Under the pieces are notes generated by a model that was given only the letters and a program-made list of their open reading frames with translations, searched no databases and had not been told where the DNA came from. 64,000 bases of DNA from Pseudoflavonifractor sp. 60 (GTDB lineage Bacteria > Bacillota > Clostridia > Oscillospirales > Oscillospiraceae). Positions 16,657 through 25,513 of the stretch are shown here, one piece after another. A program made the translations under genes and the position numbers. Positions within the stretch are counted from its first letter, which is position 1, and the number at the start of each line of letters is the position of its first letter. The DNA lies in contig NZ_QWKI01000001.1 in the NCBI RefSeq assembly GCF_009911645.1, forward strand, positions 1-64,000, read 5' to 3'.

Positions 16657-17712
16657 ATGAAGCGCAAGCTGTTTTCCATTGTACTGAGCGCCTTTGCTCT
16701 GCTCCTCCTGATGGGCGCCGCCGCAGATCCTCAGCCGGCTGCCGCCCTCCTGGCAGAGGAGGAGAGTGCAGTTTCCAATGAGACAGCACTTGAGACTGAA
16801 GCGCAAACGACACAGACCCCAACTGAATCCCCCGACATCCCCGCCGGGGAGGAGACGCCCGCTGAAGAGGATGCGTCTGCCAATACCGAGGACCCCGCCG
16901 GAGAGGGGATGCCCGCTGACACAGAGGCTTCTGCCGAGGACAGCGCACCCGCCGTGGATGAGGTCCCCACAGGGGATACCAAGCTGCTGATTGATGGGCA
17001 GCCGGCTCCCCTGGAGCTGGGTAAATACTATCAAAAGGGCACTACCTATGTTTCTGTGGCCCTGATGGCTCAGCTTCTGGATCCCGCCGCCCAGATCGCC
17101 TGGGACGGCGAGACGATGACAGTAACTACACAGCAGCTTACTCTGACCGCTCAGGCGGGCAAGCTCTATGTGGTGGCCAATGGCCGGTATCTTTACGTGC
17201 CGGAGGAGGTGCAGCTGCCTGAGAATGGCCAGCTTTCCGCCCCCCTGTCCGCACTGACCCGAGCTTTCGGCGCCGGGCTGGTGTACGATGTCAACACCGG
17301 CGCTGTCTCAGTGACACGCGGTGTGGAGGCCATTGCCTCCGGCGACAGCTTCTATGATGCAGAGGACCTGTACTGGCTCTCCCGCATCATCTACCGCGAG
17401 AGCGGCAACCAGTCGCTAGAGGGACAGATGGCTGTGGGCAACGTGGTGCTCAACCGGGTTGCCAGCTCCATTTTCCCCGATACGGTGGAGAGCGTGCTGG
17501 CTCAGAAGAACCAGTTCAGCTGCTACAAGTCCGGGGCGTTGGCCAAAACCGACCCCTCCCAGACCAGCGTCATCGCTGCCAAACTGGTGATGGACGGGGG
17601 AGAAGTGGAGGAGACAAAGGGCGCGCTGTTCTTTGACTCTGGCTCCAACAGCTGGGCCGCCCGCAATAAAAAACTCATTGCGACTCTCGGCGGCCACAAA
17701 TTCTACGGCTAA
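16657..17712 (+). CDS. Secreted SleB-type cell wall hydrolase with copper-amine-oxidase-like N domain
   Basis: The 351-residue protein has a signal peptide (about 1-30), an acidic Thr/Pro/Glu-rich linker (about 35-105), a copper amine oxidase N-like domain (about 108-220) and a C-terminal Hydrolase_2 domain with WLSRIIYRESGNQSLEGQMAVGNVVLNRV. In that family (SleB/CwlJ type) a Glu in this segment acts in peptidoglycan cleavage. It probably remodels the wall or cortex. RBS GAAGGAGGC precedes ATG. It stands alone with its own promoter and terminator. Confidence 0.9.
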   Translation: MKRKLFSIVLSAFALLLLMGAAADPQPAAALLAEEESAVSNETALETEAQTTQTPTESPDIPAGEETPAEEDASANTEDPAGEGMPADTEASAEDSAPAVDEVPTGDTKLLIDGQPAPLELGKYYQKGTTYVSVALMAQLLDPAAQIAWDGETMTVTTQQLTLTAQAGKLYVVANGRYLYVPEEVQLPENGQLSAPLSALTRAFGAGLVYDVNTGAVSVTRGVEAIASGDSFYDAEDLYWLSRIIYRESGNQSLEGQMAVGNVVLNRVASSIFPDTVESVLAQKNQFSCYKSGALAKTDPSQTSVIAAKLVMDGGEVEETKGALFFDSGSNSWAARNKKLIATLGGHKFYG

Positions 17713-17755
17713 AAAATCAGGGACTTCCCAATTGGGAGGTCCCTGATTTTTTAGC
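17710..17755. terminator. Strong bidirectional terminator
   Basis: CTAAAAAATCAGGGACTTCC and its near-perfect complement GGAGGTCCCTGATTTTTTAG flank a short loop. It separates the hydrolase from the minus-strand interrupted gene. Confidence 0.93.
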
Positions 17756-17767
17756 CAAACGACGATT

Positions 17768-18520
17768 TCATATGGTGCGGTCAAAGCTGCATCCCACTCC
17801 AATGCGCATAAAATATGACTTGGGATAGAGCTGAAGATTTTTTAAAAACTGATTGACAGGGTCATGTTCTTTTTGCGTACCAAAGTTCAGAAGAGCTCCC
17901 ACGTTCATCAGGTCACTTTTGTCTTTCTGGAAAATAACATCTTTGCTGACCACTCGACGAATGCCGTTCTCGTCTGTATAGGCAGCCCAAGTTCGGCCTG
18001 TATAAAAAATCTTCTGGGTCAAATTTATCCCGCCATCATTGTTCCGCTGCACCGCAATTGATAAGATTTTTTGCCGAAACTCATCATAAATCGCTTCTGT
18101 ACAAGCCTGCTCCTGATAGGGTGCAAGTAAAGGAATCGGATAACCCGCCCAGGCGGTAGATTCGAACAGGCCATGCGCCAAGTTTTGAAATGCCGATGCC
18201 AGCTCATCTTCGCTCATCGTTACATCCATGAACTTCCCAATGGCGGAATATGCTTGATCGCTGATGGTTTTCCAGATATCCCGGGTCTTAGGATTATACT
18301 GCAAACTGCCAGCAGTGAATTTGGGCTTCATTTTCGATATTTGCTTTTTCAACGTTAAGGGTTTGACTCCCGTCCATTTGTCAGTACACTTATCTTCCTC
18401 GGACGAGGGACTTACCTGAAGTTCGACCTCTTTGAAATCCCAACTCCCCTAAGCATTTGTGTATCGATGTCCGCCCTCAATTTTTGTGATTGTGGATGAA
18501 TAGTCGATGGGTTCAATCAT
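17768..18520 (-). pseudogene. Unknown gene interrupted by an in-frame TAG
   Basis: Starting at ATG 18520, which follows GAAGGAGAATGATCC, the frame reads MIEPIDYSSTITKIEGGHRY and meets a single TAG at 18449-18451 (codon 24), then runs open in the same frame for 226 more codons to TGA at 17768. The downstream part alone could start at a TTG near 18352 (194 residues), but the coding pattern is continuous across the stop. I do not recognise the family. The segment is lower in GC than its neighbours. It is either a recent nonsense mutant or a shortened active gene. Confidence 0.65.
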
Positions 18521-18604
18521 GGATCATTCTCCTTCAAATTCCGATATCCATATCGCAATTTCGACGTCTCTATCAAACTATATATCAGAATTGATTTGGA
18601 AAAC

Positions 18605-19036
18605 TTAACCACGTGCCGTCAAAATCGACTGAGTCAGGCGATGGAGCAGGACTTCCTGCCGGGCTGTCCGCTCCCGCTCCTCCCGGAACAGCCGGAGCCG
18701 CTCCTCCTGAAGTTTCCGCTCCTTCTCCTGTTCCGCATGCCGCCGCTCCGTCCTGGAGTTTCCCACAGCGGGCAGTCCGGAGAGACAGGAGGAGGGGAGA
18801 CGGATATCAGAGGCATCCTCGGACTCCAGGGAGGCTTGCCAGGGGTGCTTCGGGTCTATGAGGACCCGTCCATACTCGTCCGGGACCCAGTAGGTGATAT
18901 CATGGCGTTCCGGCGCGGCGGCCAGCTTCTCCAACATCTCCGTGTAGTTATATTGGCCCAAGGCCATTTTTCCGGTAGAAGAATCATAGTAGTAACAAGG
19001 GCGATAGACGGGCTCTGTCGGGATGGAAATACTCAT
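18605..19036 (-). CDS. Hypothetical protein with charged coiled-coil tail
   Basis: The 143-residue protein begins MSISIPTEPVYRPCYYYDSS, has a DITYWVPDEYGRVLIDP segment in the middle, and ends in an Arg/Glu-rich helix (about 95-143) likely to form a coiled coil. ATG 19036 is preferred over GTG 19045 because GAAAGG is well spaced from it. It lies 12 bp behind the XRE regulator gene, so the two are probably one transcript. No family recognised. Confidence 0.6.
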   Translation of the reverse strand: MSISIPTEPVYRPCYYYDSSTGKMALGQYNYTEMLEKLAAAPERHDITYWVPDEYGRVLIDPKHPWQASLESEDASDIRLPSSCLSGLPAVGNSRTERRHAEQEKERKLQEERLRLFREERERTARQEVLLHRLTQSILTARG

Positions 19037-19048
19037 AAAAACCACCTT

Positions 19049-19570
19049 TCAAGGTAATGATTGTACTGCACTGGACTGCTCCTCCAGCCACTTCGCCTCC
19101 TCCTCTATGTCGGTCAAGGTCTTCTCCAGCCAGCCGACTGAGAGGACATCTTCTGTGCCCAGATCACCTACGGTGACCCGGCTGTTTTGGTCAATGACAG
19201 GAAAGGCCCGCTGCTCTGGTTGCTGCTGGAGGTTGATCCCAATGAGGATGCCAACCACCAAAATCAGGACCGCCAGCAGCAGAGCGACCAGAGTGGTATG
19301 GGACCTCGCCGGGGCCGGTGCCAGGGGGTTCTCCGCAGCCGCTGGAGTTTCCTCCAGTGCTTCCACTTTTGTGTCTTCAAACCTGACCAGGTCGTCCAGC
19401 GGCACGCCGTACACCTCGCTCAGGCTCACTAAATTGTCCACCGTGGGGACTGCCGATCCCACCTCCCATCTTGATACGGCCTGGCGGGAGACGTTCAGCA
19501 TCTCGGCCAGCTCCAGCTGTGTCAGTCCCTTTTCCTTCCGCAGTTGGGACAGCTTTTTCCTCAGTTCCAT
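19049..19570 (-). CDS. Membrane-anchored XRE-family regulator
   Basis: The 173-residue protein has an XRE helix-turn-helix (residues 1-60; QLELAEMLNVSRQAVSRWE), a linker, one membrane helix (about 92-113) and an outer domain of about 60 residues ending in an acidic helix. That architecture suggests a DNA-binding protein tethered to the membrane that senses something outside or in the membrane. AGGTGAACAG precedes ATG. Target and signal are unknown; the downstream hypothetical gene is the obvious partner. Confidence 0.85.
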   Translation of the reverse strand: MELRKKLSQLRKEKGLTQLELAEMLNVSRQAVSRWEVGSAVPTVDNLVSLSEVYGVPLDDLVRFEDTKVEALEETPAAAENPLAPAPARSHTTLVALLLAVLILVVGILIGINLQQQPEQRAFPVIDQNSRVTVGDLGTEDVLSVGWLEKTLTDIEEEAKWLEEQSSAVQSLP

Positions 19571-19799
19571 TCCTGTTCACCTCGTCCAGCTTAGGAAATT
19601 TTCCCACAAATGTAAACCGCATCCCCGTTGCATTGGGGCAACCAGCAGTTGCGCAGCCCCTTTTTCTGTATATCGGCCACACCTCTGCGCAAATTGACCA
19701 TCTCTGAAAAGAATTTCAAATTAGGGCTTTTCTTTTTGTATATTCATGTATATAATAGGAATGGTTTATAAAAGGGAAGATTGCTGGGAGGATGTACCT

Positions 19800-20300
19800 A
19801 TGACAAGAAACAGTGCGAGGGAAATCGCCGTACATATTATTTTTGCCCTGGGTTTTGACAACCGCAGCGCTCAGGAGGTGCTGGAGGCGGAATTGAACAA
19901 GGAGCGCTTTCAGGAGCTGGCGGAGGAGCTGCCCCTTTATGAGCAGTTCCCCAATGAAAAGCAGGAGAAATACATCCGGACACTGGTCCAGGGGGTGTTT
20001 GCCCATGGTCCCGAGCTGGACGACTGTATCAGCCGCTACTCGGTGGGCTGGGCCTTTGCCCGCATTCCCCGGATGGCGGCGGCCATTATGCGTACTGCCA
20101 TGTATGAGGTACTCTATATGCCCGATGTGCCAAATGCTGCCGCCATTAATGCAGCGGTGGAGATGGCTAAGAAATATGAGCCGGTGGAGATGGTCTCCTT
20201 TGTCAACGGCATTCTGGGCACCTTTGTCCGCACCGAGGTGGAGGATAGCCCGCCGAAGCCGGAGAAGGATACGGTCCAACTGGAGGAGGAGACAGACTGA
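19800..20300 (+). CDS. nusB: Transcription antitermination factor NusB
   Basis: The 166-residue protein starts MTRNSAREIAVHIIFALGFD and contains RIPRMAAAIMRTAMYEVLYM, PNAAAINAAVEMAKKY and a C-terminal FVNGILGTF, all NusB marks. NusB with NusE binds boxA RNA for rRNA antitermination. ATG 19800 follows GGGAGGATGTACCT; an in-frame ATG at 19746 has no good ribosome site. TATAAT at 19751-19756 may be the -10 of the long operon. Its TGA overlaps the next ATG. Confidence 0.93.
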   Translation: MTRNSAREIAVHIIFALGFDNRSAQEVLEAELNKERFQELAEELPLYEQFPNEKQEKYIRTLVQGVFAHGPELDDCISRYSVGWAFARIPRMAAAIMRTAMYEVLYMPDVPNAAAINAAVEMAKKYEPVEMVSFVNGILGTFVRTEVEDSPPKPEKDTVQLEEETD

Positions 20301-21229
20301 TGGCTGTCCTTGGCTTGGATACCAGCAACTACACCACTTCTGCCGCTCTGTTTGATGGGGTGTCGGGGACCAATAGTGGCCGTCTGCTGGATGTACGCCC
20401 GGGAGAACTGGGCCTGCGCCAAAGCGACGCGCTGTTTCAGCATGTGAAGCGGCTGCCGGAGCTGTTGGAACAGCTGTTGGGCGTGCGGCAGGAGATTCAG
20501 GCGGTGGGGGCGTCAGCCCGGCCCAGAGCGGTGGAGGGCTCCTATATGCCCTGTTTTCTGGCGGGGGAGTCCCAGGCCCGAGGGATCGCCGCCGCGCTGG
20601 GCGTACCCTTCTACGCCCACTCCCACCAGCAGGGGCACCTGGCCGCCGCCGCCTGGTCCGCTGGGCGGCTGGAGCTGCTGGACGCCCCCTTTCTGGCCTG
20701 GCATCTGTCGGGCGGCACTACGGAACTGCTTCTTGTAAAGCCAGAAGGGTTTACAGTGTCAGCGGAGATCATCGGCGGCACCAGCGACCTGTCCGCTGGT
20801 CAGCTCATCGACCGCACCGGGGTCCTGCTGGGACTCCAGTTTCCGGCGGGAAAGGCCCTGGACGCGCTGTATCTCCAGGCAGATACCTGCTATGAGCCGC
20901 GTGTAAAGCTGAAAGGCCTTACATTTTCTCTGTCCGGTATGGAGAACCAGGTGAAGGCCCTGGCGGCGGAGGGAGAAAAACCGGCCAACATCGCCCGCTT
21001 CGCCCTGGACGCTGTCTTCAACGTGGTAGTCCGCGCCACGCAGGAGGCACAGCGGCGGTATCCCGGTCTGCCGGTGCTCTGCTCCGGCGGCGTGGCCTCC
21101 AACTCCAAGCTGCGGCCCTGGCTGGCCTCCTACGGGGCCGTCTTTGCCCAGCCCCAGTATTCCACCGATAATGCCATGGGAACCGCCGTGCTCACCTGGC
21201 GGGCCGCCCGGGCGGAGGGGATAATATGA
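20300..21229 (+). CDS. TsaD/Kae1-like paralogue (peptidase M22 fold)
   Basis: The 309-residue ASKHA-fold protein begins MAVLGLDTSNYTTSAALFDG. HSHQQGHLAAA resembles the metal-binding loop of TsaD, with the HxxxH spacing, and LCSGGVASNSKL is the family C-terminal motif. Canonical TsaD makes tRNA t6A with TsaB, TsaC and TsaE; this copy diverges and sits between nusB and xseA, a location I recall from other Clostridia, so it is likely a paralogue of unknown role. Start overlaps the nusB stop and its stop overlaps xseA. Confidence 0.82.
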   Translation: MAVLGLDTSNYTTSAALFDGVSGTNSGRLLDVRPGELGLRQSDALFQHVKRLPELLEQLLGVRQEIQAVGASARPRAVEGSYMPCFLAGESQARGIAAALGVPFYAHSHQQGHLAAAAWSAGRLELLDAPFLAWHLSGGTTELLLVKPEGFTVSAEIIGGTSDLSAGQLIDRTGVLLGLQFPAGKALDALYLQADTCYEPRVKLKGLTFSLSGMENQVKALAAEGEKPANIARFALDAVFNVVVRATQEAQRRYPGLPVLCSGGVASNSKLRPWLASYGAVFAQPQYSTDNAMGTAVLTWRAARAEGII

Positions 21230-22485
21230 GAGAAACTTCCATTCTGACCCCCAGTCAGGTGGGGCAGTATTTGAAAAATATGATGGACCGGGACCGCCTG
21301 TTGTCCAACCTGATGGTGCGGGGGGAGCTGTCCAACTACAAGATGTACCCCTCCGGCCACCACTACTTCACTCTAAAAGACGGGGATGGGGCCCTGCGGT
21401 GCGTCATGTTTCGGGGGGATGCCCAGTCCTTGCGCTTCCGGCCCCAGAATGGGATGCAGGTCATTGCCGCAGGTCGGATTTCGGTGTTCCCTAGAGACGG
21501 ACAGTATCAGCTGTACTGTGTACGCCTCACGCCGGAGGGGGTTGGAGATCTGGCCCTGGCCTTCCAGCAGCTGAAAGAGAAGCTGGCCCGGGAGGAGCTG
21601 TTTGACCTGGACCACAAGAAGGAGATTCCTAAATTTCCCAAACGGATTGCTCTTATCACCTCCACAGCGGGGGACGCAGTCCATGATATGATCGAGATTT
21701 TGGGGATGCGCTGGCCCCTGGCGGAAATCAAGGTCGTTCCCACTCGGGTCCAGGGGGCGGAGGCTCCGGAGGAAATTGCTGCCGCCATCCGTTGGGCCGA
21801 CGCCAACCACGTGGCCGATCTGCTGATTACCGGGCGGGGCGGCGGTACTGCGGAGGATCTGTGGGCGTTTAATGAGGAGGTGGTGGCCCGGGCCATCTAC
21901 AACGCGCAGACCCCCATCATCTCCGCCGTGGGCCATGAGCCCGATGTGACCATTGCCGACTTTGTGGCAGACCTGCGGGCGGCCACACCCTCTCACGCCG
22001 CCGAGAGTGCGGTGCCGGACCGGAAAGAAATCTCGATGACCCTTATGGGAGAGGGAAAGCGGCTGACAAGTGCAATGAATAGCCGGCTAGTCCAACAGCG
22101 CCGGCGTCTGGATCGGTTGGTAGCCAGCAGACCTATGACAGACCCCTCCTTTTATTTTCGTGAGAAGCGTCTGCTGCTGGACTACCAGAGTAGCCGTCTG
22201 GTCCATGGACTTCGAAGTTGTGCCAGCAGTCAGCGGGTTCGCTTGACCACACTGTCCTCCGCTCTGCCTGGCGCCGCCCAGCACGTGTTGGCCAAGCGCC
22301 GGAAACAGCTGGAGACCTTGGCCGCCGCCCTGGACGCGCTGAGCCCCCTGAAGGTGCTGAGCCGCGGCTATGCCATCGCCCGGCAGGGAGACGGAACGGT
22401 GGTTGCGTCCGTGCGGGACGTACACGCTGGTGACAAATTGAGCTTGACCTTGACAGACGGCAGTGTGGACTGCCAGGTATTATAG
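21226..22485 (+). CDS. xseA: Exodeoxyribonuclease VII large subunit
   Basis: The 419-residue protein has an N-terminal OB-fold (LTPSQVGQYLKNMMDRDRLL, ELSNYKMYPSGHHYFTLKD) and a catalytic domain with RIALITSTAGDAVHDM, RGGGTAEDLWAFNEE and GHEPDVTIADFVADLRAATPSHAAE, all ExoVII marks. It degrades single-stranded DNA with XseB. ATG overlaps the previous stop. Length is typical. Confidence 0.96.
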   Translation: MRETSILTPSQVGQYLKNMMDRDRLLSNLMVRGELSNYKMYPSGHHYFTLKDGDGALRCVMFRGDAQSLRFRPQNGMQVIAAGRISVFPRDGQYQLYCVRLTPEGVGDLALAFQQLKEKLAREELFDLDHKKEIPKFPKRIALITSTAGDAVHDMIEILGMRWPLAEIKVVPTRVQGAEAPEEIAAAIRWADANHVADLLITGRGGGTAEDLWAFNEEVVARAIYNAQTPIISAVGHEPDVTIADFVADLRAATPSHAAESAVPDRKEISMTLMGEGKRLTSAMNSRLVQQRRRLDRLVASRPMTDPSFYFREKRLLLDYQSSRLVHGLRSCASSQRVRLTTLSSALPGAAQHVLAKRRKQLETLAAALDALSPLKVLSRGYAIARQGDGTVVASVRDVHAGDKLSLTLTDGSVDCQVL

Positions 22486-22501
22486 AAAGGGAGTAGGTCT
22501 T

Positions 22502-22738
22502 ATGGCCGCAAAAAAGAAACTGGATTTTGAGGGCTCCATGGCCCGGCTGGAGGAGATCGTCTCCCTTCTGGAGAAGGGGGACGCACCTATGGAGCAGGCG
22601 ATGGCCCTCTTCGAGGAGGGGGCCAGGCTGCTGCGGGAGTGTACCGCTCAGCTGGACGAGGCGGAGCAGAAGGTGTCGCTGCTGACCGCGGGAAGATCGG
22701 GAGAAGTTGTGGAGGAGCCCTTCTTGGGCAATGGCTGA
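22502..22738 (+). CDS. xseB: Exodeoxyribonuclease VII small subunit
   Basis: The 78-residue helical protein contains FEGSMARLEEIVSLLEKGD and FEEGARLLRECTAQLDEAEQ, the XseB signature. It binds multiple copies around XseA. ATG 22502 follows AAAGGGAGTAGGTCTT. The stop overlaps the ispA start. Confidence 0.95.
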   Translation: MAAKKKLDFEGSMARLEEIVSLLEKGDAPMEQAMALFEEGARLLRECTAQLDEAEQKVSLLTAGRSGEVVEEPFLGNG

Positions 22739-23618
22739 CATGGAAAATAGCTTTACAGAGAGAATGGCCCTGGATCAGGAGATGATTCAGTTGTATCTGT
22801 CCCAAGTTTTCGCCGGTGAGCCCCGCTATGCTTCGTTGCAGGAGGCGATGGAGTACTCCCTGCTGACGGGTGGAAAGCGCATTCGGCCCATCCTGACCCT
22901 AGAGACCTGCCGGATGTGCGGCGGAGCCCCCGAGGCAGCTCTGCCCTTTGCCTGCGCGGTGGAGATGGTCCACACCTATTCCCTGATCCACGACGACCTG
23001 CCCGCCATGGACAACGACAGTCTGCGCCGGGGACGGCCTACCAACCATGTAGTCTACGGAGAGGCCACCGCCATCCTGGCCGGTGACGCCCTGCTCACCG
23101 CCGCTTTTGACCATCTGACCAGAGCAGAACTGCCGGCTGGTCAGGTGGTGGCCGCAGTTGCCTGTCTGTCCCGGGCCGCCGGGTCTGCCGGCATGGTGGG
23201 CGGACAGGCATTGGATATGGCCGGTGAGGGCCGTGCGCTGGATTTGGAGGAACTAGAGCTGCTGCAAAGCCTGAAGACCGGTGCGCTCATCTCCGCTGCC
23301 GCCGAGCTGGGCTGTATTGCCGCCGGCGGGACCTGGGAACAGCGGGAGCAAGTACGCACCTATGCCCTGGCTCTAGGCCGAGCCTTTCAGGTGCGGGATG
23401 ATATGCTAGACGTAATCAGCTCCCAGGAGGAACTGGGCAAGCCTCTGGGGTCCGACCAGGCCAACGAAAAGAGTACCTTTGCCTCCGCCTTGGGGCTGGA
23501 CTCCTGCGCTGCTCTGGTGGAGAAACTGACCCGTCAGGGAGTAGAGGCACTTCAGTGCTTTGAACACCCAGATTTCCACATCTGGCTGGCGGAAAACCTG
23601 GCTTTGAGGATGAAATGA
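22731..23618 (+). CDS. ispA: Polyprenyl (farnesyl) diphosphate synthase
   Basis: The 295-residue enzyme has GGKRIRP (47-53), the first Asp-rich motif DDLPAMD (88-94) and the second RDDMLD near residue 225. These bind the allylic diphosphate through Mg2+. It makes geranyl or farnesyl diphosphate from IPP and DMAPP. It overlaps xseB and lies just before dxs, so isoprenoid precursor genes are clustered. ATG 22731 is preferred; ATG 22740 is an alternative. Confidence 0.93.
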   Translation: MADMENSFTERMALDQEMIQLYLSQVFAGEPRYASLQEAMEYSLLTGGKRIRPILTLETCRMCGGAPEAALPFACAVEMVHTYSLIHDDLPAMDNDSLRRGRPTNHVVYGEATAILAGDALLTAAFDHLTRAELPAGQVVAAVACLSRAAGSAGMVGGQALDMAGEGRALDLEELELLQSLKTGALISAAAELGCIAAGGTWEQREQVRTYALALGRAFQVRDDMLDVISSQEELGKPLGSDQANEKSTFASALGLDSCAALVEKLTRQGVEALQCFEHPDFHIWLAENLALRMK

Positions 23619-23644
23619 TCCCAATATAGTGGAGGAACCCAACA

Positions 23645-25513
23645 TTGACAACATCTGCCACCAAAAAAGAATATGAGCCCATCCTCTCCCGCCTAACCGA
23701 CCAGGAGGGAGAGGCTTTGTGCGTCCAGCTGCGTCAGGAGCTGGTGGAGGATGTATCCTGGACTGGGGGACATCTGGCCTCCAATCTGGGGGCGGTGGAG
23801 CTTACAGTAGCCATTCACCGGGTTTTTGATACCGCAGTGGACCGGCTGGTATTTGATGTAGGCCACCAGTGTTACCCCCATAAGATGCTCACCGGCCGCA
23901 GGGAGGCCATGTCTACACTGCGGCAGTATGGCGGCGTCGCCGGCTTCCCCAAACCGTCAGAGAGCGTACATGACGCGTTTATCGCCGGCCACGCCTCCAA
24001 TTCGGTGGCGGTAGCGCTGGGGATGGCCCGGGCCCGAACCGTGCTGGAGGAGGACTACAAGGTGATTGCCCTCATCGGCGATGGGGCCCTTACTGGCGGT
24101 CTGGCCTACGAGGGATTGTCCAACGCTGGGGGCAGTGACCAGCAGATTTTGGTCATCCTCAATGACAATGGTATGTCTATAACCCCCAACGTGGGCGGCG
24201 TGGCAGACCACCTAGCTAAACAGCGGCTCAAGCCCCAATATCTCACCTTTAAAAAGCACTACCGCCGGATCATGAACGCCACCACGCCTGGGAGGGCGAT
24301 TTACAAAGTGACCCACCGGCTGAAACAGGCGCTGAAACAGGCACTGCTGCCGTGCAGTATGTTTGAGGATATGGGCTTCCGCTATTTGGGGCCAGTGGAT
24401 GGCCACAACCTGCCCCTGTTGACTAACATTTTGCGGTACGCCAAAGACATAGATGAGCCGGTACTGCTCCACATCAAGACTGTAAAGGGGAAAGGCTTTC
24501 TGCCCGCAGAGGAAAATCCGGATGCCTTTCACGGGGTCGCACCCTTTGATGCCATTACTGGTAAACCCAAACAGGGGTCTGCCGAGAATTTTTCAGTTGT
24601 TTTCGGTCGGACATTGGTGCGGCTGGCGGAACAGGACCGGCGGATCTGCGCCATTACCGCCGCTATGACCGGCGGCACCGGTCTGGAGCGCTTTGCACAA
24701 AAATTCCCAGACCGATTCTTTGATGTAGGCATTGCCGAGGGCTGTGCCGCCTCTATGGCTGCTGGAATGGCCAAACAGCGGGCGATTCCTGTCTTTGCGG
24801 TTTACTCCACATTTTTGCAGCGGGCCTACGATATGCTTCTCCACGACGCGGCCATTGACAATCTCCACGTGGTACTGGGGGTGGACCGGACCGGTTTGGT
24901 AGGGGACGATGGCGAGACCCACCACGGCCTTTTCGATGTGGCATATTTGGACAGCATTCCTAACATGACGGTGCTGGCCCCCTCTAGCTTCGCGGAGTTG
25001 GAGGTCATGTTAAGCCGGGCTCTTTTTCAGATTGAAGGCCCGGTGGCGGTGCGCTATCCCCGGGGCGGTGAGGGGCAATACGTGGGGACCGGAGGAGAGG
25101 ACCCTGCGGTCATTCTGCGTTGGGGCAGCGACATTACCATGGTGAGCTACGGCACTGAAATCAACGAGGTGCTGAGTGCCGCAGAGGTGCTGGAGACTCA
25201 GGGAGTCCAGGCGGAGATTGTAAAGCTAAATCAACTTACACCCCTTGTGCCGGACCTGGTAGAGTTGTCTGTTCGCAAGACGGGGGTACTGCTGGTGGCA
25301 GAGGAGCAGTGTGCCCGAGGCTGTGTGGGACAACGAATCACCTCTGGGTTGCAGCTGGCCGGGCTGCCCACGAAAACAGTGCTGGTCAACTGTGGTGAGG
25401 GCTTTGTGCCCCACGGAGCTGCCAGCTTGCTAAAAAAGGACTATTCTTTGGACGAAGCCGGTTTGGTTCGTAAGGCGTTGGAGGTGTTGGGACGTGGCAA
25501 AACGGCGTCTTGA
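23645..25513 (+). CDS. dxs: 1-deoxy-D-xylulose-5-phosphate synthase
   Basis: The 622-residue thiamine-diphosphate enzyme condenses pyruvate and glyceraldehyde 3-phosphate in the MEP pathway. Seen are HLASNLGAVELTVAIHRVFD, DVGHQCYPHKMLTGR, the ThDP motif GDGALTGG...NDNGM, and the transketolase-type KLNQLTPL region near the C-terminus. TTG 23645 is the start, with GGAGGA 8 bp upstream; no ATG is available near it. The end overlaps the tlyA-type gene by 20 bp. Confidence 0.96.
   Translation: MTTSATKKEYEPILSRLTDQEGEALCVQLRQELVEDVSWTGGHLASNLGAVELTVAIHRVFDTAVDRLVFDVGHQCYPHKMLTGRREAMSTLRQYGGVAGFPKPSESVHDAFIAGHASNSVAVALGMARARTVLEEDYKVIALIGDGALTGGLAYEGLSNAGGSDQQILVILNDNGMSITPNVGGVADHLAKQRLKPQYLTFKKHYRRIMNATTPGRAIYKVTHRLKQALKQALLPCSMFEDMGFRYLGPVDGHNLPLLTNILRYAKDIDEPVLLHIKTVKGKGFLPAEENPDAFHGVAPFDAITGKPKQGSAENFSVVFGRTLVRLAEQDRRICAITAAMTGGTGLERFAQKFPDRFFDVGIAEGCAASMAAGMAKQRAIPVFAVYSTFLQRAYDMLLHDAAIDNLHVVLGVDRTGLVGDDGETHHGLFDVAYLDSIPNMTVLAPSSFAELEVMLSRALFQIEGPVAVRYPRGGEGQYVGTGGEDPAVILRWGSDITMVSYGTEINEVLSAAEVLETQGVQAEIVKLNQLTPLVPDLVELSVRKTGVLLVAEEQCARGCVGQRITSGLQLAGLPTKTVLVNCGEGFVPHGAASLLKKDYSLDEAGLVRKALEVLGRGKTAS

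Noticed and set aside
18449-18451. TAG read as pyrrolysine
   Set aside because: No pyl genes or pyrrolysine-type methyltransferase are seen, and the protein is not a known pyrrolysine family; a nonsense mutation or a later start is simpler.
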